A stretch of 64,000 nt of DNA, from NCBI GenBank assembly GCA_900291925.1, contig UWYS01000018.1, forward strand, positions 1 to 64,000, read 5' to 3'. Below the pieces are notes generated by a model. It did no database searches. It worked only from the letters and a program-made list of their open reading frames with translations, and was not told where the DNA came from. The translations under genes were made by a program, and so were the position numbers. Below, in pieces: positions 55,099-64,000 of the stretch. Source of the stretch: Thecaphora thlaspeos. Lineage: Eukaryota; Basidiomycota; Ustilaginomycetes; Urocystidales; Glomosporiaceae. How positions within the stretch are numbered: the first letter of the stretch is position 1; each line of letters opens with the position of its first letter.

Positions 55099-56031
55099 CT
55101 AAACCTCTGCTGTTGCTTTCTCACCCTTCCCTTGTCCCTTCACAGTTGCCACAACACCACCAGCACCAATGCCCTCCTCTGCAATACCTTCCACCACCTG
55201 CTCCTCTTCATCCTCCTTCTTGAGGACCTCTCTGACCTTTTCCTTCCTCTTTGTCCTCTCTGCACCAATGACAATGAGAATGCCCACAAAAATGCTGCAC
55301 ATGAAGCTGAGCACAATGGCCATAGCCATCATCCACAATGGTCAATCCTTGTAGTGCAATGCATAACCCTACATGGCCATGCACTGGCAGCATTGCATCA
55401 CCAAGTTCATGTCAAGCAGCAGCATCACCAGCATTGCATTGCTGATTGGAAAGGCATGTTGCATAGGCATCAAGTCAGGCAGGTACCATGGTTGTGTTTG
55501 CTGCAAGCGCTGCTGGAGTTGCTTGAGTTGGCACACCTGCTTCTCAGTGAGCACCTGCTTGACTGCTGGTAACAGTGTAAGGGGCACAGTTATTGCTGCC
55601 AATTGTGACTCTTTGGCAGTGGCCTTGGCCTGCTGCTGCTGCTGCTGCTCCTGGTGCCTCAGCAATTGGCCAATGGAGAGGAGTAGGCTGGTGTTGATTG
55701 TGGCAAGATGGTGGTGGGTGTCTGCAAGGGGCTCTGCTATGCAGATGACTTTGTCTGTGGCTGAGTCAAGAGACAAACTGTTGAGCTCATACAGGGCTTG
55801 CAATGGCGCTGCTGCATCAAGCTTGGTCTGGTTGGAGGAGGAGATAAAGGTAGAGTTGGCAGCTGTGGTGGTGTGCTCCTTGTGTGGGACAGGGTTGAAG
55901 GAAAAGATGCAGAGGGCTTGGTATATCTGGTGCAAGGTCTTTTTGCGCTTGCTCAGTGGTGGTGTTGTTGTCAACATGATGGAGTATGGCAGGGGTAGTG
56001 GGCAGTGGCAGGAAGGTGAGCAGCTGGCCAA
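55099..56031 (-). pseudogene. Decayed gene for a membrane/coiled-coil protein
   Basis: One minus-strand frame stays open from ~56,031 to 55,099 except for a TAG at 55,369-55,371 and a TGA at 55,342-55,344. The upstream part is helical and Gln-rich (QEQQQQQQAKATAKESQ, LTEKQVCQLKQLQQRLQQ). Downstream of the stops, in the same frame, comes a clear transmembrane helix (MAMAIVLSFMCSIFVGILIVIGA) followed by basic then acidic residues (RTKRKEKVREVLKKEDEEE) and a Gly/Lys-rich end. A shared frame across two isolated stops suggests a once-continuous protein. The TGA is what a C-to-T change of CGA would give. I do not recognise the family. The 5' end is unclear: there is no ATG before 55,973 in this frame, and an acceptor-like CTCCTAG lies at about 56,047. 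Confidence 0.45.
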
Positions 56032-57999
56032 AGGCAGGGGAAGCTAGGAGAGCAAACAGTGCTGTTGTACGTGGCAGGAATGCCTAGATGGTTTTTGAGA
56101 TAGCGGTGTTGACAGGTGGAGTTGAGGGCAGCTGGCAGGTGAGGGGTGGGGTGAGAGGTGGTGTTAGTGGTGGTGAGGAAGGATAGGCATGCCTTGCCAA
56201 GGGAAAGAGGCTACATACAGTCACAGGGTTATGTTTGGCAGGGCACACAGGAAGTTGCCTCTGATCTGCTTTGCCCGCCACCCTCTTAGCTGCCGCACAT
56301 CCACTGAGCGCAGGGGACAGGCTCCCCCGCTTCCCACGCTGCCCGGATAATTGTGAAAGGAGAAAATCAATCAACAAGTCAGCAAATCTTAGAAACAAGT
56401 CAACTTAAAATTCAACAATTAGCAGGGTCCAAGCATGATCCACCCCAGCCCAACCCAGCATAGTTACAGCCACTTTGACATCCTTCCTAACAGCCACCAG
56501 CAAGCAAAGGGAGAACTAGAAATATATGCTCAAGTTCCAGCTCCCTGGTCTACTCTTCTGGGATACCTTTGTCTATCTGTTCACACACCAAGCTATGGAC
56601 AAAGCCAAGCCTGTTGAAACATTCCTCCAACTGAATGCACTGAAGCATGCACAACCACAGCAGGACACCAGCTGCTCCTGCAGAGCAGATGCCAACTCTG
56701 GACCTGACATCTTGGCCCTAAGTCAAGACCTATTGGGGACCCAGGAGTTGGAGTTGATATGCAGGGGGATGCATTGGACTTCAATGGATTGCCTTTGAGT
56801 TTGTCTGAACCGGCAAAGTCTGATGGGTGGCTATGGAGGACATGCCTCAGTAGCCAATCACATCTTCCCTTCATCATCCCCCTTAGATAGACATCGAGTA
56901 TGGCCTGTAGCTGACTGTCATGGACAACAAAGTCCCAACTCTCTGTATAGCAGGACCACGCTATACAAGTACCAAGTTCCACTTTGGGTGGATGACGAGT
57001 TGTATATATAGTCAGCAACTTGTAGGCTTATTCAATGTCCCTATCCTCATCGAATCATCATCTCTTCATTCCACTTTTAAGAGGTTTGGCTTCTCTTCAT
57101 TCTTCCCTTTGACTCAACATGAATCAATATCTACTACTTTACCCTCTTGACAGCTGTCCGCGCTGCGCACCCAACCTGCCACAGAGATGTCTTTTATCTA
57201 CAGAATAGCAAAGAGGATAATTGGACAACTTCAACCTAGTCTTTGTCAGTAGACAACTACATCAGTTGTGTTGTTGGCTAACCGCAGCTTCCCCATTACT
57301 CCTTTCAATAAAGCCATGGACACTGAGGCAATCTTGGCAGACAGTTGATTGTGGCATTGCCATCCAACCGCTTCCACGCTATGCTGTTGCTTGTCAGACA
57401 GCAATGACATGCTACAAGGTGTTTATCATTGCCTGGATGATAGTATTACAGCCCAGCTGAGACCTTTGTCAAGGGACAGTGTACCTACAACACTCTGCCA
57501 GAGGCATAGAGCACAACATAGTGTACCATCCGCAAACTGGTTGCCACCTTGTCCTCACATCGACTGCACTACACTGCAATGTCAGGCGGCTGCATTGTTA
57601 GTGTCACCTCAACCTTCTGCACCACACCTCTGAGGTCCTTTTGCATCTCACTCTGGTTGGCTGCAGCCTGGTCTTGACAATTGGCATGACCATCCACAAT
57701 GCCTCTACCTCTACCTCTTCCACCACCTTGCACATGTTGTCTCTTCCCTCTAGCACTTTGACTGTTCAAGTTGAGGTGAACATCAGTTGGACACCTTGTG
57801 TTCTCCTACCAAATGCAGACCATCCAGTTGTGGTGTCATGGTGACACTTGATGTCAATTAGATAGAGAGAGCTGGGATGTATTCTGTCACTGTCAAGTTG
57901 ATCAGGTGAGAGGAATCAACAAGGATAATAGTTAGTCGGCTTCGACCTTTTAGACCACTGTCAACCAGACTGCACCACACTGCACTGCACCGGTTTGGA

Positions 58000-58154
58000 C
58001 ACTTACCAATCCACTTGTTCTGTCATTGCTCCACCTGGATTTTGCCCCCAGGCAGATAGAGAAAACTCTTGGGATCATGCAATAGCGCCAAGACCTTTTC
58101 ATTTGACTCTGGCACTGTGAAGCAGTTGGTGTAGCTGTGCTTCTTGACCATCAT
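58000..58154 (-). pseudogene. Possible decayed exon (START-like fragment)
   Basis: From ATG 58,154 the minus strand encodes ~43 residues with a protein-like pattern (TVPESNEKVLALLHDP, FLYLPGGKI), resembling the first strand-helix of START/polyketide-cyclase-type folds. A TGA at 58,023 interrupts it. Beyond it the frame continues QNKWIG to a GGTAAGTG donor-like site. The TGA could derive from CGA. Family assignment is speculative. Confidence 0.25.
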
Positions 58155-59339
58155 GGCTGCGTGTGTGCACCCAAAACGAGGGACTTGGAAGGTGTCTTTT
58201 GGACTGGACTGGCTGAGTGTATTCAGTGTAAATCTAGGTGGAGACAAAGCTGGACAAGCCAATGCTGCTGCAGAATAGGAGGGCTGTAGGCTATACAGAC
58301 AAGCAGACAAGGACAATGCGATGTAATGCTGGCAGTGCAGAAGAAAGGATGGAAAGCAATGGAAAAGGTTCAGGCAACAATGGAGGAAGAGGGGAGGCAA
58401 TCCCAGAAGGGCCAAAGGGAAGGCAGGATTGGATTAAACAACAATGTCGATGATGCTGATGGAATGACCCCTTCATGCCTTCCTTGAGGGGAATCATTTT
58501 GTAGCATCCTAACAGGCACAAACCCTTACCCCCACATTGCAAACCCCAAGGTGGGCCATCTCACAGCGGACCTGACAAACAAACTCTTTTCCTTGTGTTG
58601 ACCCAGCTCTGTTCTTGGGACCAATCTTGAGTGCTTAATTGGGGGGTAGTGCTGGCCCAGCTAATTGGCTCAATTGAAAATGCACCCAATTGTGGACACA
58701 GAAGGGTTGCCCAGGGCTAATCAAATCTGCCCAATCTGACTTGCTCTTGATCAAAAGCGAATTCATGCAATTCGCAAATCAGCACCCATTTCCCGCTCTC
58801 CATTGAGTCATTCGGGCATTGTTTGTTGGCAAGGCGGCCCGATCCTGGAGGCATAATTTGATTTGGGCACACATGGTGCAAGGTCTGGCTATCAGGGAAA
58901 ATCTTGTAATTCAATTGGAGGGACTTGTCCACAAATGACTTTAAACCAATCCCAGCTGCTGAATCAGAGACAAGAAAGCATGGCTTGGGTCTATTTTGGT
59001 CCGCCCAATCCTCACTGCTAAATTGGGGCTGAAGGGCACATTGCACTGACTCATATCTGGACCAATTTAAAAAAGCTCGATGAAATAGGCACTTTTGCTC
59101 AACAGTCAGACCTAAGCAACTTAATTGGGATGCATGGTAGATCTGGGGCTTGCTTGTTTGCGCCAATCTCAGCCTCTTGATTGCTAAACAAATGACTTTG
59201 AAGGCCTGGCTGCCTGGCCTGATGAATGGCCCAATTTGAAGTGTGCTCCATTGAGCAAGGAAATAAGGCTTCCGGACATAAACTACTCCCAGACTTATTG
59301 GGCCATAACGCACGGGCAAAAAGAAAATTGGGCAGGGGA

Positions 59340-59600
59340 TTGTATTGAGTAGAATTATAGCCATTGGAGATATCATGCTTTCGAATTTATTGGGCAAGAA
59401 AATGCTGCTTGTGGACAAAATGGGTTCCTGGACTTATCCAAAATTGGTTAAGATGTGGCTCCCTGACAATGTATTGGGCAAAAACAAAAAAAGGCTTCTG
59501 GAGATATGGGCTTCCAGATTTGTTGAGCGAGAAAATTCCGCAGCCAGACATATTGGGCTTCTAAAATGATATATTGGGCTTTCATCTCACTTGAGCTTTT
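59340..59600 (-). repeat. Copies of the block A 47-bp repeat, inverted
   Basis: The plus strand reads TATTGGGCAAGAAAATG... then GGCTTCTGGAGATATGGGC... then CATATTGGGCTTC. This is the reverse complement of the 21,540-22,420 units (GCCCAATA..TCCAGAAGCC). About five diverged units are visible. Confidence 0.6.
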
Positions 59601-61829
59601 GGACTGCCAAAATATCCGACCCCATGAAAACTGACAGTCATTGGGAATGGGCATGTTTTCAAGAGTGGCTGGGATATTTGGCCTGATATAGCCAGGTGCG
59701 CCACTTTGGATTTGGCACACACTGTCTGTGGCTGGCCTTTTTGACCCGATGAAAGACACATACAAGATTTCACCCAATTGATTGCAAAGCTTGTGTCACC
59801 GGCTTTCCTTTGTCCCAATATTCAAAAAATCCGAACGAAGGCAGTCACACTCCTGCTGATCAGGCCAAAAGATAGCGTGCCCAATTGAGGCCCACCATAG
59901 ATCACCTGCGGCTCACCTCTCCAGGCCGATTCGAGATTTCCTCAAATTGCTATCAATAGCTGTCATATGTGGCTCTGCTTATGACCAAATTGGGCACATC
60001 AGTTGTGGTCAGACTGCATGGTAGTCCAGTCAGCTGTTTGGCCCAATCCTGATTTTTAAAATTGGCAGGACTAGCCTGATCCAATTTGCAAAGGGGGGTG
60101 TGTGCTCATTGCCCATGACTAATGTTTTAGAGCCTGACTATTATTATTATTATAGCCTCAAATTTTGGTGAATACACCCTGCTTTGGCCCAATCTGTCCC
60201 GTTGCGGGTTTGACAATACAGAACAAAGTAGAGGCATGGATGGCTGCTCAATCTCTCCCAAGCTTTACAGGCATCCTAAATTACACCTCTCTGGGTTTTT
60301 GGAACTCTTTGTCAATTTTAATTGCCAAGATACTCAATTCAAATCACCAATGTGATTCAGGAATTACCAATTCATCTTCTGAACCCTCTTCACCCTTTTG
60401 CTCATCTCGAAATGATTCGATGTTGGGTGAGATCTCGCAGATGGGTAAGAATCACAAGTTGACATAGCACTGTCTTGCCTCATAGTTCAGACACTGAGTT
60501 TCTGACACTGAGCCTCTTACAACTGTGCTCATCTCTCCCTTTCACTTGCTTAGAGGGCTTGTTCCCATGGCTACGATGCCTCCTTTTGCCATTGGTTCAC
60601 AATGGAAAATGGCGCATTTGTATCAACACCAAGGCAATATCGGCTGCTTCTTGTCCCAGTTGATTAAAATTGGTCATGTGAGAGCAGAAAGCCAATGGAG
60701 AGGAGGCATCAGGTGTGTCAAAGAGAAGCGGTATTTGATGTGAACTTGATATGGTCCAGGGAGACAAGGAAGCAATGTGCCAAGGTTCTGGATGATTTCT
60801 TTCTACTGGGGTGAGCTGTGCTGTGCTATCTCTGTACCGCTTTGAATCTACTCGAGACGTGGCACATGTACTGTAGACTTTGAGAGTGCTTGAGGTTGTA
60901 ACCTCCTGTTTGGATTGGTACAGACCAACAAACACTCGCAAAGAGGCAGCCACAGCGCTTTGGGAGAGGGGGTGTTGGCATGACGTGGGTACAACTTGCA
61001 CAGCATAGTCATGCCATGCCAGATTGATTGAAGACAGAGTTCCAAATTGGAGGTGTGATTTATCTGTAGACTGCCTTAACGGCGCAAGGAGTCATCAGTC
61101 ATCCCCTCAATCATGCTGCACTGGGTACATACAGTATGGCACATGCGCTTGCGATGCTGCAAATTGCCACAACAATGACATTGAGGGAAGTTGTGGGATG
61201 CAGTCTTGATTGGACCCACGACAACATGTGGCCACACTGGAATTCCCATACCACAGGTATGGGGTAGTGAGTCTGCTTGCAGCACACATCTGACCCAAGG
61301 CACCAGCCTGTAGCAAGAGAAGATGCCCATACAGTATCACGGTGCTGCAGAGAAGGATCAAAAGGGCAGCGGCTCTGGTATGTTGTGCTGTGACTACTGA
61401 ATGGCAACGCAAGGTTGGGAGCCACAAGGAAAGAATGCCCACTTGCTTGCTGGTGTTGGTGATTGGGTTGGGCATTGGGCATTGGGCCAATTGGGATGCG
61501 GTCTGAGGCTGAGTTGCTGTTGGAGTCGGAGTACTCCAATCCAATGCAGGGCATCAAGGACAATGCCATTGGGATCCAGACCATCTGAGACATTGATGAC
61601 ATCCCAGAGCATCACAGAAGACCAAGGGAAGCATGCTCACATTGCAGGAAGGCTTCTAGTGTACAAATAGAGGGCCTCATGTACATTGTTGGACTGCAAT
61701 CCATCATCCTGAAAATTGTCCACATTCTACAGATTATGAGACCCAACCTATGCTTGTCCCACGCCATCAAATCAGCTAGAGCCTGATCGCCAGGATGCTC
61801 TTAATGCCAAAGACAAGGAAGCCAAGTCA

Positions 61830-63600
61830 AATCCTCACAAAGAGGATGGACTGAAACACTGTGCCAAAGTTCCCAAAGTTCTCGGGCCAGGAAGACTATC
61901 ACGACTGGGTAAAGACCTTTAAATGCGAGGTCAATGCTCGCAATCTGAAAGTATGGATGATGATCATTGTTACTTACCCAGTTGTTGCCACACCTACAGA
62001 GGAGCAGCTAATAATGCAAGCAGTCCTGCGTGAGCAAGCAAAGGTGTGGATCAAAGAAGCATGTCAGCAAGAGCCACTGCCGCAGATCAAAGACATCGAG
62101 GCACCGTTCGAGGCCTGGCAGAAGTCCTATGCCAGACACCATCTCCTGATGTGGATGGTAGTGTCAGGCAAGCTGAATGAGCTCCGCCAGACTGGCACTT
62201 TCAATGCCTTTGTTGAGGAGATCAACCGCCTCACTGCCAAACTCACCAGGATGGGCAGACCACCACCTGCCAAGCAAAAGCTTGAGGTCCTAATATGCAG
62301 CATCAATAACGAGATGCTTCAGTATGCCTTGACATTCCACCGTGAATGGGAAAGGGCAATGAGCATCAAAGGGAAGAGGAAGGTCAGCAATTGTCCAACA
62401 GCAACGACAAAGCCTTTATTACCCTCTGTGGATGTTGAGGGTGCATGCGTTGGTCTTCAGGCTGCTCACCATGTCATTCCAAAGGTACAACAAAAGCCTC
62501 TGACAAGGCACTTGCCTTCCAAGCCACTCCTGCTGGCCATGGAGGCTGAGGCGGTTGCAGCGGTGGCGGTGTGCCTCGATGGGCCAGACACCACCAGCAG
62601 CAAGCAGGCCAAACAATGGCATCTAATAGACACCGCTGCTGGGACTGCAGCAAACAGGGGCACCTCTGTGCCACCTGCCCAAAGGCTGGAAGACTCAATG
62701 GAGCCTCCAGGAATGGCGCAAAAGGCGCCAGAAGCAACGCCACAGCCGCACTCACCTTCGACGTTGCCTTGGCAACAGTGGTGCCCAGTGTTGGCCAGAG
62801 CACCGAATCTTAACAGATCTGGGACACAGGCATGACTGTCCATGTCTGCAAAGATGCACACCTGTTCATGGCAATGCAAAAGCACAAGGGGACTGTGATG
62901 GGTCAGTTTGGCGCTGCTGCCCACTACAACGCTGTTGGCAATGTCCGCTTGTGAGAGCAACAGCCAGACAGTAGTGCCACAATGATCCTACTCACCAATG
63001 TTTGGTATGCCCCAGATGGCAACTACAACCTGTTCTCCATCAAAACGGCAAAGAAAAGTGTCAGTGGCAAGCTCACAGTACTCGATGACAAGCAACAGGC
63101 CATCCTAGGCTGGGACAGCTGCATGGTGGATTGCACCCACCTGGCGCACAGCAACATGCTCAACTACTTGGACACTGAACTCATCAGGCAGCTCAGCAAG
63201 CGTGTAGCCGCAACAACAGCGCAGGAAGCATGCAACTTGATGATGTGGCACCAGAGGCTGGACCACATCACCCTCAACCAGATCATAAAACTCAACTTAC
63301 TGGATATGGGCCCAAGGCAGGCAACGTTACACTGCCACAAGTGCAACATCTCAAAGCACCCACAAGCACCATTCTCTGCTGCCAAGAACAAGGCAGGAGG
63401 CAAAGGAGAGGTCATTGTCAGCAATCTGGCAGGCCCATTCCCAAAAACATCAAGTGGCAACCAATACATGATGACTATTACTGATGTGCACACATGCTAT
63501 GTCTGGACATACCAGTTGAGGAACAGGAGCACCGCCTTTGATGGCCTCAAGCAGTGGCTTGAGATGTGTTGGACCACATGCCAATGGGCCAAGTACCGTA
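61830..63600 (+). mobile_element. Broken Ty1/copia LTR retrotransposon (gag to integrase start)
   Basis: Order of parts matches Ty1/copia. A gag region runs 61,861-~62,450 (FPKFSGQEDYHDWVKTF, then UBN2-like helices) and a CCHC zinc knuckle follows at ~62,637-62,678 (CWDCSKQGHLCATC). The protease motif DTG lies near 62,823, a GAG-pre-integrase and HHCC finger at ~63,240-63,350 (MWHQRLDH...CHKC), and the integrase core begins at about 63,400. It is disabled in several ways. A TGA lies just before the gag start and no ATG precedes it. A frameshift separates gag from the zinc knuckle (between ~62,400 and 62,600). In-frame TAA (62,811) and TGA (62,952) flank the protease, and the first catalytic Asp of integrase is Asn (SNLAGP). 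Reverse transcriptase and RNase H are absent because the element is cut at ~63,600. No LTR pair was identified. Confidence 0.88.
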
Positions 63601-64000
63601 ACATGGGAGCCACAAGGACCCCCAGCTCCGAGCCCAGACAAGGTTTGGCCGAGGTGCAAAGTCCCTCGGTAGGGTCGGTAGGACCCCCGAGAGCCCCCAG
63701 TGTGATATATGTATAGCTTGGGACCCCAGGTAGTCCCCGAGTCTTCCCCCTGTTGAATGTACTACATAGTCTACTAGGACTAGGACTCCAGTGCAATGTT
63801 GACACCCACACACTCTTCAGCCTCTCGAGCAAGCCCCTTTCCATCCTTTGGCCACCCCATAGTACCCAGACCCTGAGGGCCTAACAAGATGGCCAATGTT
63901 ACGCCTTGTGGGTTGCAGCTTGGGCTCCAAGCACTGGACCTGCTGCAGCATTGGCACTCCCCAACAATGCGCAACACTTAACCATTCTCATGCACAAGTT
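63600..64000. other. Foreign segment interrupting the copia integrase
   Basis: From about 63,600 the sequence switches to GC-richer, CpG-containing DNA (CCGAGCCCAGACAAGG..., CCCTCGGTAGGGTCGG) without coding pattern. TGTTGAATGTACTACATAG near 63,754 resembles an LTR start and a TATATGTATA motif lies at about 63,704. It could be a solo LTR or the edge of a second element continuing past the window. Confidence 0.4.

Larger units (their letters stand above)
54913..64000. repeat. CpG-depleted block B with decayed genes and transposon remnants
   Basis: The base composition matches block A: no CpG by inspection from 54,913 to about 55,506, and few elsewhere to ~61 kb apart from patches (56,270-56,350; 57,150-57,180; 59,820-59,960). 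Many words resemble block A (CCCAATC, GCCCAATT, TATTGGGC). Intervals 56,050-57,990 and 58,160-61,800 contain no ORF I can assign, apart from the repeat at 59,340-59,600. An (ATT)n run lies near 60,138-60,152 and a (CTG)n run near 55,630-55,652. A copia element with more CpG occupies 61.8-63.6 kb. Confidence 0.75.

Noticed and set aside
56593..57018. 141-codon minus-strand frame in block B
   Set aside because: Cys/His/Trp-rich without motif; I looked for reverse transcriptase or RNase H signatures and saw none.
61111..61602. 163-codon minus-strand frame upstream of the copia gag
   Set aside because: No domain recognised, and no coding pattern beyond openness in CpG-poor DNA.

Overview
The window begins at a chromosome end. 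Positions 1-236 are CCCTAA telomere repeats, and inward of them lies compact, very GC-rich, CpG-rich DNA carrying intron-containing eukaryotic genes. The introns are short and spliceosomal, the introns and promoters are C/T-rich, and the gene set includes a LisH/FLO8-type regulator, a Zn2Cys6 factor, Pmt4, a BIM1-like secreted protein and a DOCK protein. Together these point to a filamentous or dimorphic basidiomycete, most likely a smut relative (Ustilaginomycotina). The phylum is fairly secure; the subphylum is an inference.

Gene block 1 (0.5-19.6 kb) holds a DOCK-family Rac/Cdc42 activator (minus), a 5' fragment of a probable membrane FAD oxidoreductase (plus), a Doa4-type ubiquitin protease (minus, 6 exons), Arp2 (minus, 5 exons) and an apparently 3'-truncated COG3 (plus).

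CpG-depleted block A (about 20.3-25.7 kb) is AT-richer and almost without CpG; 20,832-22,149 contains none. It consists largely of degenerate tandem repeats: two inverted arrays of a ~57-58 bp unit flank an array of a ~47 bp unit. One intact two-exon gene for a small targeted or secreted protein survives in it (24,944-25,450).

Gene block 2 (26.4-54.5 kb) holds PP2A B55/Cdc55 (minus, 8 exons), a 3'-less BIM1-like copper-binding protein (minus), a LisH/FLO8-like regulator (minus), protein O-mannosyltransferase Pmt4 (minus) divergent from splicing factor Prp4 (plus), a Zn2Cys6 transcription factor (minus), a membrane-anchored CPYS glutaredoxin (minus) and the ribosome maturation factor Sdo1/SBDS (plus, with 5-nt and 11-nt first coding exons). 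The two regulators have unusually long upstream regions (2.7 and 5.5 kb).

CpG-depleted block B (about 54.9-64.0 kb) holds decayed ORFs with in-frame stops, dispersed copies of the block A 47-bp repeat in the opposite orientation, and a broken Ty1/copia retrotransposon (gag, zinc knuckle, protease, GAG-pre-integrase, start of integrase) cut at about 63.6 kb by unrelated GC-richer sequence.

Most genes are housekeeping or signalling functions: actin and polarity (DOCK, Arp2), endosome and Golgi traffic (Doa4, COG3), secretory-pathway modification (Pmt4, glutaredoxin), splicing (Prp4), ribosome assembly (Sdo1) and phosphatase control (B55). There is no operon logic. The striking feature is the sharp alternation between CpG-rich gene blocks and CpG-depleted repeat blocks, which suggests long-term cytosine methylation and deamination of the repeats.
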